Position numbers and translations under genes: made by a program
In this document: positions 36,454-45,414 of the stretch, one piece after another
How positions within the stretch are numbered: the first letter of the stretch is position 1
Layout of the letters: every line of letters begins with the position of its first letter
The notes under the pieces: model-generated
Databases searched by the model: none
Told to the model about the DNA's origin: nothing
Seen by the model: only the letters and a program-made list of their open reading frames with translations
From: Paenibacillus xylanexedens
Lineage (GTDB): Bacteria; Bacillota; Bacilli; Paenibacillales; Paenibacillaceae
Assembly: GCF_007676705.1 (NCBI RefSeq)
Contig: NZ_VEBF01000003.1
Location: 186,001 to 250,000 of the forward strand
Reading direction: 5' to 3'
Length of the DNA: 64,000 nt

Positions 36454-37242
36454 TTATAGTGCTCGGACCATACCACCATCCACGATCAGGGAGGTTCCCG
36501 TGATGTACGTATTGGCTCCGGATAACAGGAATACCACCGCTTTGGCGAACTCCTCCGGTTGACCGTAACGTCCTAGTGGAATCTCTTTACGGAACTGGTC
36601 AGATACCTCTTCCTCACTGATTCCGTTCTGCTCAGCCCGTGCTGCATCCAATTCACGAATACGATCAGTTGCAATACGTCCTGGTGCCACTGTATTGATC
36701 AAAATACCGTATGGAGCCAGCTCTTGAGACAAGGTCTTCGCCAATCCGAAAACGCCAGTACGGAACGTGTTGGACAGCACCAGACCCGGAATCGGCTGCT
36801 TCACCGAAGTTGAAGCGATATTCACAATGTGTCCTCCGCTTTCTTTCATAAAAGGAAGAGCGCCGCGAATCAGCCTTACATAACTGAGTACATTTAATTC
36901 AAATGCACGTTCCCAATCTTCATCGGTCAGTGACTCAAATGAACCCGATGGGGGACCCCCCGAATTGTTCACCAGAATATCAATCTGCCCGAACAGCTCT
37001 GCTGTCTTGTGAATCAGCGCCTCAATATCTTCCTTGCGTGTCACATCGGTTGCACAATATTCCACACGTCCGCCACCGCCAAGCGCCAGAAGCTCCTGCT
37101 TCACTGCTGCGAGCTTTTCTTCGCTTCTGCTGGCGAGCATGACGTCAGCACCTTCTGCTGCCAATTGAGCGGCAACCGCTTTGCCCAGTCCGCGACTGGA
37201 AGCCAGCACCAGTGCTTTTTTACCCCGAAGTCCCATATCCAT
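36454..37242 (-). CDS. Short-chain dehydrogenase/reductase lacking the canonical YxxxK pair
   Basis: Rossmann-fold protein of 262 residues with an SDR cofactor loop (ASSRGLGKAVA), the NNSGG motif and a C-terminal TGTSLIVDGG. The place where the catalytic Tyr-x-x-x-Lys should stand reads S157-N-T-F-R161. The usual Tyr and Lys are thus Ser and Arg. A related SDR subgroup with this LSNxxR signature is known to me, so this is probably a natural variant and not decay. The reaction cannot be named. GGAGGAGG precedes the start. It is 27 bases after the GNAT gene in transcription order. Confidence 0.85.
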   Translation of the reverse strand: MDMGLRGKKALVLASSRGLGKAVAAQLAAEGADVMLASRSEEKLAAVKQELLALGGGGRVEYCATDVTRKEDIEALIHKTAELFGQIDILVNNSGGPPSGSFESLTDEDWERAFELNVLSYVRLIRGALPFMKESGGHIVNIASTSVKQPIPGLVLSNTFRTGVFGLAKTLSQELAPYGILINTVAPGRIATDRIRELDAARAEQNGISEEEVSDQFRKEIPLGRYGQPEEFAKAVVFLLSGANTYITGTSLIVDGGMVRAL

Positions 37243-37269
37243 CGTTGTTCCTCCTCCTCAGCTACGTTT

Positions 37270-37770
37270 TTATTTGGTCTGGATAAAATAACCCATAAGA
37301 ATATCATCCACATACTTGCCACCGATATAAAACTCGGATACCAGCCTGCCTTCTGTCACAAATCCACACTGTGTATAAAACGTAATTGCTCCCGGATTGC
37401 TGGAGAGCACGCGCAACCTGAGCTTGCGAACGCCTTGTTGGGCCGCATGCTGCTTGATGGCATCCATCAAAGCTGTAGCAATACCACAACGCCGATCATG
37501 AGGGTGAACTGCAATATGAATCTCGTAGACATGACGATTGACCGGCATACCTGTGGCTGGATTAAAGCCCACATAACCACATACCCGCTCTCCCTGCACC
37601 GCAATCAACTGGCTGCCTGGCGGACAATGCTGCAGATATTGCTGTCTGGAGCGCCACTGCATCGGTGCAGGTGAGGTGTGTTTATCCCATACCAGGGTGT
37701 CCAACTCCATTAGCTGGGCTGCATCTTTAATCTCAGATGGACGAATCGTAAATGTATGGCTGGTAAGCAT
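37270..37770 (-). CDS. GNAT N-acetyltransferase
   Basis: A 166-residue acetyltransferase with the acetyl-CoA loop VHPHDRRCGIATALM and the typical C-terminal LSSNPGAITFYTQCGF. This region resembles L-amino acid N-acyltransferase and RimI-like groups; the substrate is unknown. The ribosome site is modest (AAAGG 12 bases away). It is followed closely by the SDR gene, so the two likely share a transcript. Confidence 0.85.
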   Translation of the reverse strand: MLTSHTFTIRPSEIKDAAQLMELDTLVWDKHTSPAPMQWRSRQQYLQHCPPGSQLIAVQGERVCGYVGFNPATGMPVNRHVYEIHIAVHPHDRRCGIATALMDAIKQHAAQQGVRKLRLRVLSSNPGAITFYTQCGFVTEGRLVSEFYIGGKYVDDILMGYFIQTK

Positions 37771-37976
37771 AATGATTCAACCTTTCGTGCTATAGTCGAC
37801 AACGCTGTACGTTACAACGTCGGGAGATTTAAGAAAGTTAAGAGAATTTAGAATAGGAAGACATTGTTCGTTTACTTCACAATTCAAGTTTTTTTGTTCT
37901 ATATATTGTAGCATAGCCTCAGCTTTGACTAAAATTCCAACCGGTATTGAACCTTTTCGCAATATAAAATAAACGC

Positions 37977-38007
37977 TTAACCTTGCCCTAACGTCATGGT
38001 TTATACT
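37977..38007 (+). promoter_or_regulatory. MerR-type promoter with long 19-base spacer and operator dyad
   Basis: TTAACC (37977-37982) and TATACT (38002-38007) are separated by 19 bases, the stretched spacing typical of MerR-controlled promoters. A dyad ACCTTG...CATGGT (37980-38000) lies within the spacer. The downstream gene itself encodes a MerR-family protein, so autoregulation is likely. Confidence 0.65.
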
Positions 38008-38028
38008 GGTTCGATAAGGAGGGGATGC

Positions 38029-39228
38029 ATGATGAATATCAAAGAGGCAGCAAGCAGGCTCGGTATATCGGCGAGAGCCATTCGCTTTTATGAGGAAAAA
38101 GGGTTAATTCTACCTGCCAAACAGTCCAGTAACGGGTATCGTACCTATACCGAGAATGATATCTGGCGGCTTCAGACCATTGCGGCTCTCCGTGAGATTG
38201 GCATGTCCCTGCAGGATATTACACACGCGCTCGGAGAGATCGATCAAGGAAACCAGCAGCGGCTGGAAGAATACCTTGAGCTGCAACAGGCCGTCATGTA
38301 TGCCCAGTGGATCGAGTTGAAACGTATGATGGATACAACCCAACGTATGATTGACCTGAATCGTCAGGAAGGACCGCTGGATGTCAGCCATCTGCACGAT
38401 CTTGCCGACAGTGCCCGTCGCCTGCGTGAAGCAAGGCAGAACTGGCATGATCGGTGGAATTATGATATGCAGGCAGCCATCCATGATCAGCGAGTGCAGG
38501 AGGCAGGCAGAGGCAGTATTGGACAACCCCATTCAGAGGACAGGCATCGTTCGGACAACGCCTCGCCTGCAAACCATGAGCATGGAGTTACACATTCATA
38601 TCAAGACACAGATACTTCCGTGCCGAGCGATTCCAATGATGCGGTACAGCCTTATTTCTATCTGTATCACAACTATGATGAGGGGCTCGAACAGATAGTT
38701 CATTGGATCTCTCCCGCCCCTGGTGAGAAGGGACTTGATATAGGCACAGGCACGGGGAATCTGGCTGGGAAACTATTACAGAACGGCGCAGACATAACCG
38801 CAATCGATCAGTCCCGGGAGATGCTGCGCAGATGTCGCACCAAATATCCCGAGATGCATGTGAAGCTTGGGAATTTTCTGGCTCTGCCTTTTACCGATCA
38901 TTCCTTCGACTTTGTCGTGTCCAGCTTCGCTTTCCATCATCTGAGTTCAGATCAGCAACTATTGGCATTACAGGAGATGCAGCGTGTTTTAACCTCGCGC
39001 GGGCGTATCGGTCTAACCGATCTGATGTTTATCAATGCTGCTCACCGCGAGGCGTATGTTCGTGAAGCTGAGTTATCAGGACACGAAGAACAACTGCGCG
39101 CCTTGCGCGAGCGTCACTTTCCTCTGCTCGATGAGCTATGCGACTGGTTGGAGCAACAAGGATACGTAACGAAGCATGTGCGGCATAATGAGCTGTTACA
39201 TACATTGCTGGCAGTTCCACTGCGGTGA
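38029..39228 (+). CDS. MerR-family regulator fused to a SAM-dependent methyltransferase
   Basis: The N-terminal 70 residues are a MerR winged helix (MNIKEAASRLGISARAIRFY, EEKGLILPAKQSSNGYRTY), followed by a helical dimerisation segment. A polar linker of about 60 residues leads to a class I methyltransferase domain with motif I GLDIGTGTGNLAGKLL and a later FDFVVSSFAFHHL. It would bind DNA and S-adenosylmethionine in one chain. The start lies six to nine bases after AAGGAGG, at a double ATG. The methyl acceptor and inducer are unknown. Confidence 0.9.
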   Translation: MMNIKEAASRLGISARAIRFYEEKGLILPAKQSSNGYRTYTENDIWRLQTIAALREIGMSLQDITHALGEIDQGNQQRLEEYLELQQAVMYAQWIELKRMMDTTQRMIDLNRQEGPLDVSHLHDLADSARRLREARQNWHDRWNYDMQAAIHDQRVQEAGRGSIGQPHSEDRHRSDNASPANHEHGVTHSYQDTDTSVPSDSNDAVQPYFYLYHNYDEGLEQIVHWISPAPGEKGLDIGTGTGNLAGKLLQNGADITAIDQSREMLRRCRTKYPEMHVKLGNFLALPFTDHSFDFVVSSFAFHHLSSDQQLLALQEMQRVLTSRGRIGLTDLMFINAAHREAYVREAELSGHEEQLRALRERHFPLLDELCDWLEQQGYVTKHVRHNELLHTLLAVPLR

Positions 39229-39335
39229 TCACCGAATCCCTAAGAGGCACAAATGAAATAAATAGATTTATACTTAGACAATGAGGCCCACCCTATTTTA
39301 TTGTGTTAAAGTCGAGAGGATTTAACGCAAAATGA

Positions 39336-39370
39336 AAGAGGATGACACTGAATTATAATGCCATCCTCTT
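39336..39370. terminator. Hairpin overlapping the end of the methyltransferase pseudogene
   Basis: Arms AAGAGGATG and CATCCTCTT, T-rich beyond it on the minus strand. It may terminate both the MerR fusion gene and the pseudogene transcript. A weaker inverted pair GTTAAA/TTTAAC lies just upstream (39305-39326). Confidence 0.55.
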
Positions 39371-39850
39371 AGCTATTAAATTTAAATAATAGCCACATAT
39401 TGGTTTATTTTTTGAAACACTAATGTATCTTATATTTATCCAAGAGCTACTCTCATGAGTATAAAAAAGCTGCTCTTTGAAATGACCAGTTTCCGAGATT
39501 GTAAAGTATTTGAAGTGTTTCTTTAAATCATCCTCCCTGCTGCTTGAATAAAGAAGATTTTAACAGAATATAGCGTGATATTTCTCTTCTAAACAAATAT
39601 AGACGAATGAATAAAGTTAGATTTAGTATTAAATTCTTTTGCAAGTTTAATGGCCGTAGACGAAATTTCAATTCCATCTACATCAAAAATTTGATAGTTC
39701 TTTAGTATTCCGGCCATAGTCAGCTCAGAACCAGTACTTTTCTAATATCAAATTGCTTGAAAATTGCTATCGCTTGAATACAATCTCACTCGGAACTTCT
39801 CCCCAAATCTTCCCTTCCATTTCAAATCTATCTTCCCAATACGGCTCCAT
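39353..39850 (-). pseudogene. Decayed class I SAM-dependent methyltransferase
   Basis: Reading the minus strand across three frames gives consecutive methyltransferase pieces. The first is MEPYWEDRFEMEGKIWGEVP. The second is an interrupted motif I reading GADYGRNTKELS. The third is FDVDGIEISSTAIKLAKEF with NFIHSSIF. Then comes EKYHAIFC, and a long C-terminal piece runs from EDDLKKHFKYFTISETGHF to IAKRMAL and a stop. At least two frameshifts and a deletion of roughly 40 residues between HAIFC and EDDLK break it. No open frame survives above 60 residues. The AT-rich composition differs from the neighbouring genes, suggesting acquired DNA. Confidence 0.8.
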
Positions 39851-40067
39851 TCATTGATCTCCCCCTCATCCATTGAGTCATACTCTGCGCTAACTATGTA
39901 AAGTGAATTAAAGAATAATATATTTATTACTTCGATGATACAATAACCTTCCGCTCGTATTTGTCTCTATCGGAAAGGTCACATATTTAGAAATAGTCTC
40001 GGGTATAATTCCAAATAATAGTATAGTTAACTAAGTCTAAGACAACCATTTAAAGGAGTGATACACA

Positions 40068-40229
40068 ATGAAATTGGTAGGTTTAATGATCTTGGGTTGT
40101 ATAATTTCATATATCTTAATTTTATTAGGGACTGTAGGTGCAATAATTGGAATAGGCATACTAATCGGCTTCTTACTAAAACTCTATTTAGACATTAATG
40201 AAATCAAGAAAAAGATAAACACCCCTTAG
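40068..40229 (+). CDS. 53-aa small membrane protein
   Basis: Begins MKLVGLMILGCIISYILILL and continues with a second hydrophobic stretch (GAIIGIGILIGFLLKLYL), then the charged tail DINEIKKKINTP. Two membrane helices or one hairpin are likely. AAGGAGTGAT lies eight bases before the ATG, and a TATAAT lies at 40004-40009. The stop codon is part of a large hairpin. I do not recognise the family. The AT-rich composition is like the adjacent pseudogene. Confidence 0.65.
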   Translation: MKLVGLMILGCIISYILILLGTVGAIIGIGILIGFLLKLYLDINEIKKKINTP

Positions 40230-40284
40230 AATTTGATTGATGAAATCTCGAGATTTCTCCAGTGTCTATTCTACCTAAGGGGTG
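40220..40284 (+). terminator. Large inverted repeat with inner 16-base palindrome after small membrane gene
   Basis: Outer arms CACCCCTTAG (including the stop codon) and CTAAGGGGTG enclose a perfect palindrome GAAATCTCGAGATTTC at 40242-40257. It probably acts as a terminator or mRNA-stabilising structure. T run is weak. Confidence 0.5.
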
Positions 40285-40342
40285 CATATATGCTTACATT
40301 TTAGGAATTCGTTCCAATAACAATGTAAATAACTTTCATTTC

Positions 40343-43300
40343 TTACATATAAATATCAACAATTGCACGTTCAGTTGCACTGCGTGCCTGTCTGAATTCA
40401 TCCAGTGAAATGCTAACCCCGCCCTGACGGTAACGGTTCGCTGTACGCTCGGTACGAATATCCTTACCGTTCACCGCTACACGGCTCACAGCACCTTCAT
40501 TCAAGTGATAGATGAACGTCACAGGCTCACCCGCATACTCGAATTCGAATTGCATACCATCCAGTTCAGCTGGCAATACCGGGTCAATGACCAGATCGCC
40601 GCCCTCTTGACGAATACCAAGCGCGTTGGAGATCAGCTGGTTCATATAGATTCCAGGGCCGCTGGAGTAAATTCTCCATCCGCCTTTCACCTGTACAGTA
40701 CCTTTACGAAGCTGGTCAAAATGTTCCTGTGCCTCGTAACGCGTATTGAACTTGCCGTCTGAACTACTGAAGTACGAGTTCGCTTGACGAATCTCCGCGT
40801 TAGGTACAACCTCGCCGATGCCAACCGGGTTGATCATCGCGAGACCATTCCACACCTGATCTGTCTTGCCGAGCTTCGCCATCGCTTCCACGTAACGGAT
40901 ATGAGCATGAACATATTGCAAACCAATCTCACGTCCGAAGTTGGACGCTTGCTCTGCACGCTTGAAGTGTGTGCTTACACCACCAGCATATTGAGCTGGA
41001 CGATTCATCAGACGCACCCCATCCGGGCATAGGAACTGTTCACGGATCAAGGCATAATGCGATTCAGCTTGCTCAGCATTCAGCAATTCACCGATCATGC
41101 TGCGCGTCATTGGCAGCAGACGATATTGAATGCCTGTCTCTGTGTCTGTTGGATGAAGCATCAGCTTCGCTTGGTCGGCTTCTTCCATGTATACAAAGCC
41201 TGGAATCACATCTGTGCCCAGCATGTAACGGTTAAAGTCCTCACGGATGCCTTGAGCCAGCACGTCCAGCTCCTGTGCAAAGTCTGCATCCTTGTATTTC
41301 AGGGCTTGCGAGAGCACGTTCACGGACTGATACGTCAGTGCTACAGTCCAACTGCTCACCATGTATTGCTTGAGCTGTGCATTGGCTGGCTGGAGCGTAT
41401 CATCCCAGTCACCGTCCCCGTAGGAAGAAAGGAACGTATCGTGCAGGAAGTGCGAACGGATATATTCGATCTCTTTTTTCGCATGATCCAGTACAGTTGC
41501 TGTCTCTTCCGTGAACCCGAAGCTATGCTTGACGGTATAAGGTACTTTCTCATCCAGGATTGCATAGTCGCGAGTTGCTGTCAGGTAGTCCGCCAATACT
41601 TTCAACGGCCATACGATGATATCGCCATGACTTTCTTCCTGTTGAATTGCAAAGTATTTATCAAACATGAACCATTGCGGCCAGTTGCCATCATCTTCGT
41701 ATTGGTGAGTGTAGACCATTTTGATGATATCGCGAACTTGCTCATATTTTTGCGTAGCCATAAAGTACTCCACCGGACCTTGGCACACATCCCGCGTACC
41801 CCAAGCTGCACCGCCGTACTGCTCCAAACCGTGAGGCACGGAGTAGTGAACCAGCATATTGTGGGTGTACCACCAAGCCAGCGCGTTTACTTTGAACAGA
41901 TCCTCAGCACTCTGACCTTCTCCACGAGACAAACGGAAACCGTTCATCACACCTGCGAAGAACTCGCGGTATGCCTGTACTTCCTCTTCGAACGTCAGGC
42001 TTGAGCCCACTGCCACTCCGCTATCCACTTGGCCTTCCAATACCCCTTGTACCTTCAGCGTCCATTCAGCACTTGCTTCCAGACTAAGCGTAACCAGAGA
42101 TGCAGACCCACTGCGGATACCACTTGCCAGCAACGTTTCGTCACCTACATTTACAGCTGCACCATTCACCGACATGCGGTATTGCAGATCCGGATACGTT
42201 CCGGCACTAATCGCTTGTGGGTCAGCCTTGAAGATCAACGTATCGCCATCCTGCGTCATATGCAGCGGATACTCGTATTCATTCACATTCATCGTAATCT
42301 GGTTTGTTACCAGGTAACGGTATGCCGTACCACTTGTGGAGCGCACGTTCATGCTTACTTCCGTAGTATGTGCCCCTGTATAGTTCGTCACGATGATCGT
42401 ATCAGATTCGGTTTTGTAGATCCAACGCACATAGTTGAAGCCAATCTCGAACAAGGAAGGCATCGTCAGCAGACGATATTGTCCGTCCATTTCCACATAA
42501 ATGCGTTGTCCAGCCGTCTTCGGCACGTTCAATGCATTGCGGGCATTACTGATCATTTTATTAAAATTGGTGTTACCAATAACGAGCTGAGAGTTGAAAA
42601 TACCGTACATATACGACGTTGTCGTAATAACCTGTGCCCCAAGTTGCACGTTTCCACCACTCATCAGAATGTGACCGTGCGGACGCTCTACGAGCAATTC
42701 TTTCGCTTTCAGAACGATATGTTCATAGCTGCCTGTGAAGAAGGATAACAGTTCCTCACCGCTGTGCTCTTCCTGATGACGATCAGGGAACAGATCATGA
42801 ATCTCATCTTGCGTCAGATCGAGTGTTACCAGTGGTTCACCCAGGAAGGAGGAAAGTTTTACCTGTTCCAACATGTCACCTTTCTCCACAGTCAGAGCCT
42901 GTACTTCATTCCATGCTGCAGTAACTTCATCCCCGAATTCCAGTGCAGAGATTCCTTCGGCATGATTAGGCTTCGCTAGTCCATAAAAGACTACCTGTGC
43001 TTCTCCGTTCAGATTCAGCAGTTCAGATTGCAGCGCCGTGTAGGCAAATTCATACTGATACGTCTCATTCGCCAACATTGGGCGATTCAAGCTCTCTGGT
43101 CGATTCGTTTCCTTGTACGACAGACCGAAGAATTGGAATCCGTCTGTGGAGTAACCGACTGCTTTGGTCAGGGAACCTTGTTGCATATATGGAAATGCAC
43201 CGCCCTGAGGCTGGTTTTGACGGGAACAAACGACATAACCTTTGGCTTCATCTTCAAATACCGTGTGGTCGATGTATTGTGACAGATAAGCTTCATTGCT

Positions 43301-43735
43301 GCGTACCGCACCCGGATCAGCAAGCCCTACATCCTGTCCGTACACCACGTCTACGTTATCTTGTTGTCCTGAGAGCTTCACATCCCAGAACCAAACACCT
43401 TGCGGTGTAGCCGTAAATACGACCTGGTAGCCAACGCCTTGTTCTTTGCCTTCCAGCTGGACTGTACCCTCCCAGATCAACTGGTTGCTGGATTGTGCCT
43501 TGCTTGTAATTACCTTGCTATTCGAACGTACACCCAGCAGCGGGAACGAGCTGATTTTCTCTCCCTCATGCACACGCAGGTACAGGTTGTTCAAAGATCC
43601 ATCAATCTGGTTGCTGAGCAACTGATTCAGCATGGTTGTGCCGGATGTGACCTGGTACAGGTCTCCACTGTTCAAAAAGGTAAAAGATAACTCTCCGGCA
43701 CTCAACCGGATCGGTTCATTAATCATCGTTGTCAT
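40343..43735 (-). CDS. GH94-family phosphorylase, probably 1,2-beta-oligoglucan phosphorylase
   Basis: A cytoplasmic protein of 1130 residues, the size of the 1,2-beta-oligoglucan phosphorylases (Listeria Lin1839 type), longer than cellobiose phosphorylases. An N-terminal beta-sandwich region precedes an (alpha/alpha)6 barrel. The catalytic-acid region reads DGDWDDTLQP, matching the GH94 GDWND-type motif, and GGAAWGTRDVCQGP is another barrel signature. It would split beta-1,2-glucan oligosaccharides with phosphate to glucose 1-phosphate. AAGGAG lies eight bases before the ATG. A LacI operator sits 28 bases upstream of the start. The exact linkage is inferred from length and motifs. Confidence 0.75.
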   Translation of the reverse strand: MTTMINEPIRLSAGELSFTFLNSGDLYQVTSGTTMLNQLLSNQIDGSLNNLYLRVHEGEKISSFPLLGVRSNSKVITSKAQSSNQLIWEGTVQLEGKEQGVGYQVVFTATPQGVWFWDVKLSGQQDNVDVVYGQDVGLADPGAVRSNEAYLSQYIDHTVFEDEAKGYVVCSRQNQPQGGAFPYMQQGSLTKAVGYSTDGFQFFGLSYKETNRPESLNRPMLANETYQYEFAYTALQSELLNLNGEAQVVFYGLAKPNHAEGISALEFGDEVTAAWNEVQALTVEKGDMLEQVKLSSFLGEPLVTLDLTQDEIHDLFPDRHQEEHSGEELLSFFTGSYEHIVLKAKELLVERPHGHILMSGGNVQLGAQVITTTSYMYGIFNSQLVIGNTNFNKMISNARNALNVPKTAGQRIYVEMDGQYRLLTMPSLFEIGFNYVRWIYKTESDTIIVTNYTGAHTTEVSMNVRSTSGTAYRYLVTNQITMNVNEYEYPLHMTQDGDTLIFKADPQAISAGTYPDLQYRMSVNGAAVNVGDETLLASGIRSGSASLVTLSLEASAEWTLKVQGVLEGQVDSGVAVGSSLTFEEEVQAYREFFAGVMNGFRLSRGEGQSAEDLFKVNALAWWYTHNMLVHYSVPHGLEQYGGAAWGTRDVCQGPVEYFMATQKYEQVRDIIKMVYTHQYEDDGNWPQWFMFDKYFAIQQEESHGDIIVWPLKVLADYLTATRDYAILDEKVPYTVKHSFGFTEETATVLDHAKKEIEYIRSHFLHDTFLSSYGDGDWDDTLQPANAQLKQYMVSSWTVALTYQSVNVLSQALKYKDADFAQELDVLAQGIREDFNRYMLGTDVIPGFVYMEEADQAKLMLHPTDTETGIQYRLLPMTRSMIGELLNAEQAESHYALIREQFLCPDGVRLMNRPAQYAGGVSTHFKRAEQASNFGREIGLQYVHAHIRYVEAMAKLGKTDQVWNGLAMINPVGIGEVVPNAEIRQANSYFSSSDGKFNTRYEAQEHFDQLRKGTVQVKGGWRIYSSGPGIYMNQLISNALGIRQEGGDLVIDPVLPAELDGMQFEFEYAGEPVTFIYHLNEGAVSRVAVNGKDIRTERTANRYRQGGVSISLDEFRQARSATERAIVDIYM

Positions 43736-43762
43736 AAGGTTCACTCCTTGAATTAGTTAAAA

Positions 43763-43776
43763 TCGAAACGTTTCGA
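43763..43776. promoter_or_regulatory. LacI-family operator upstream of the phosphorylase gene
   Basis: Perfect 14-base palindrome TCGAAACGTTTCGA. Two more copies flank the LacI-type gene start region (45020-45033 and 45195-45208). Its place between promoter and start codon suits repression by blocking transcription. Confidence 0.8.
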
Positions 43777-43895
43777 TACATTTGAAAAAGAATAGGGGCC
43801 TCTTCAAACCGGCCATTTACAGCCCGTCCGGACGATAACCCCATCATTAAACTTTCACTTCAGCATGCAGGCAATTCTTCGTTTCCACACCCGTT

Positions 43896-44885
43896 CTAAA
43901 CCGAACGTACAGAGCTGCGCTCGATCATATTAATCGTTAACGTATACGATGGATCCACCGCTTCTCCGTTGAGCATCTGGAATAACAGATGTCCTGCAAG
44001 CGACCCCGCTTCATGCTTCGGCTGGCGTATCGTTGTCAGCGGTGGACGCACATACTCGGACAATTGAATATCGTCAAAACCGATCACTGAAATATCATTC
44101 GGCACCGATATACCACGCTCTTCCAATGCCTTCAGGCCGCCAATCGCCATCTCATCGTTACCGTAAAATACCGCTGAGGGAAGCTCGCCCTGCATGATCA
44201 TCATCTTGGTCGCACTGTATCCGCCCTCACGCACAAAATTGCCGTTCAGACGCCATTTGGACTTTTCTTCAAGTCCCGCTTCCCGCATCGCCCGCAGATA
44301 CCCTTGGTAACGCAGCGCATTGTCATACGAGTTGGATGGACCGCTGATATATGCAATCTTCTGATGTCCTGCCTGAATCAGGTGACGGGTAGCAAGGTAA
44401 CCACCCTGCTCTCCATCCACCAGCACGTTGACCAGATGGTCACTCGACAGCTGTCGATCCATCACAATGATCGGAAAACGAGGACCGGCAGATTCCACCA
44501 GAATATCATCATGAATGTTATGCGCCAGGATGATGGCTCCATCTACTCTTTTTTCACGCAAAAATCGAACTGCCGTTGAATCCCGTCCACCCATGGAACT
44601 GCAAGCAATCAGATCATACCCGTTCGCAAGTGCTACATCCTGTACACTACGGATCAACTCCGAGTAGTACGGACCTGACAGATCTGTCAGAATTAAAGCG
44701 ATGGTGTTCGTACGGCTCCGTTTCAGGTCCATGGCAAAGCCGTTCTTGCGGTAATTCAGTTCTCGTGCTGCCTCAAGCACTTTAGCCTTGGTCTTGGCAC
44801 TAACCTTGCTATCCCCGCTCAGCGCATAGGAAGCAGTCGAGAGTGCTACACCTGCGAGCTTTGCCACATCCTTAATCGTTGCCAT
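43896..44885 (-). CDS. LacI-family transcriptional repressor
   Basis: N-terminal LacI helix-turn-helix (TIKDVAKLAGVALSTASYAL) followed by a periplasmic-binding-protein-like sensor core. The length of 329 residues is typical. The palindromes TCGAAACGTTTCGA before this gene and before the phosphorylase gene fit LacI-family operators. The regulator thus probably represses itself and the phosphorylase until a beta-glucan-derived sugar binds. The two genes are in the same direction, 160 bases apart. Confidence 0.92.
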   Translation of the reverse strand: MATIKDVAKLAGVALSTASYALSGDSKVSAKTKAKVLEAARELNYRKNGFAMDLKRSRTNTIALILTDLSGPYYSELIRSVQDVALANGYDLIACSSMGGRDSTAVRFLREKRVDGAIILAHNIHDDILVESAGPRFPIIVMDRQLSSDHLVNVLVDGEQGGYLATRHLIQAGHQKIAYISGPSNSYDNALRYQGYLRAMREAGLEEKSKWRLNGNFVREGGYSATKMMIMQGELPSAVFYGNDEMAIGGLKALEERGISVPNDISVIGFDDIQLSEYVRPPLTTIRQPKHEAGSLAGHLLFQMLNGEAVDPSYTLTINMIERSSVRSV

Positions 44886-45019
44886 TCCACGTTCGCTCCT
44901 TCTAAACTAGAACAAATTCTAAGGTTATCTACATTTTATACGGTACATGGTCTTAACAACCACTAAATCCTATACAATCGTTCATTAATCATTTTACTTA
45001 TCAATGGTTTAACTATCAA

Positions 45020-45033
45020 TCGAAACGTTTCGA
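45020..45033. promoter_or_regulatory. LacI-family operator upstream of lacI-type gene
   Basis: Perfect copy of TCGAAACGTTTCGA, 135 bases before the repressor start codon. It supports autoregulation. Confidence 0.75.
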
Positions 45034-45194
45034 GGTATTCTCAAAAAAAATCCTTGTCTCCATCCTTAGGGTACCACTGTTACATGTACCTCATTCCAGT
45101 CTATACCAATAATGATGGTTATAACGCGTCTTTCAATCTGGTGTCCTATGAACCGTTATTGCCTAACACAATGAAACGGGTAGCAAACGTCAGA

Positions 45195-45208
45195 TTGAAA
45201 CGTTTCGA
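45195..45208. promoter_or_regulatory. Third LacI-family operator, facing the AraC/FecB-type gene
   Basis: TTGAAACGTTTCGA, one base off the perfect palindrome. It lies 175 bases from the second operator and 207 bases before the rightward AraC/FecB-domain gene. It may form a loop with the second operator or touch that gene. The other 300 bases of this gap hold nothing I can name. Confidence 0.6.
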
Positions 45209-45414
45209 CATTTTCATTATAGTCGGTGTTGATAGCGATTTCAACCACTTTATCCATTTTCCACAGAAAAATATAAAATGCTCAATCTGTCCATCCCCGT
45301 CACTTCGTTTATAGTATATACTGCATAATAGTTCAGATTCGAGAATTCCGCCAGTATACGAAGGGCATAAGAGGAATGATGCCCTTGCTACCTATGTAAG
45401 GAGACGGTTATTTA

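Noticed and set aside
37777..37962. 61-codon minus-strand open frame between the GNAT and MerR genes
   Set aside because: No ribosome site, no recognisable motif, and it occupies the promoter side of the MerR-type gene.
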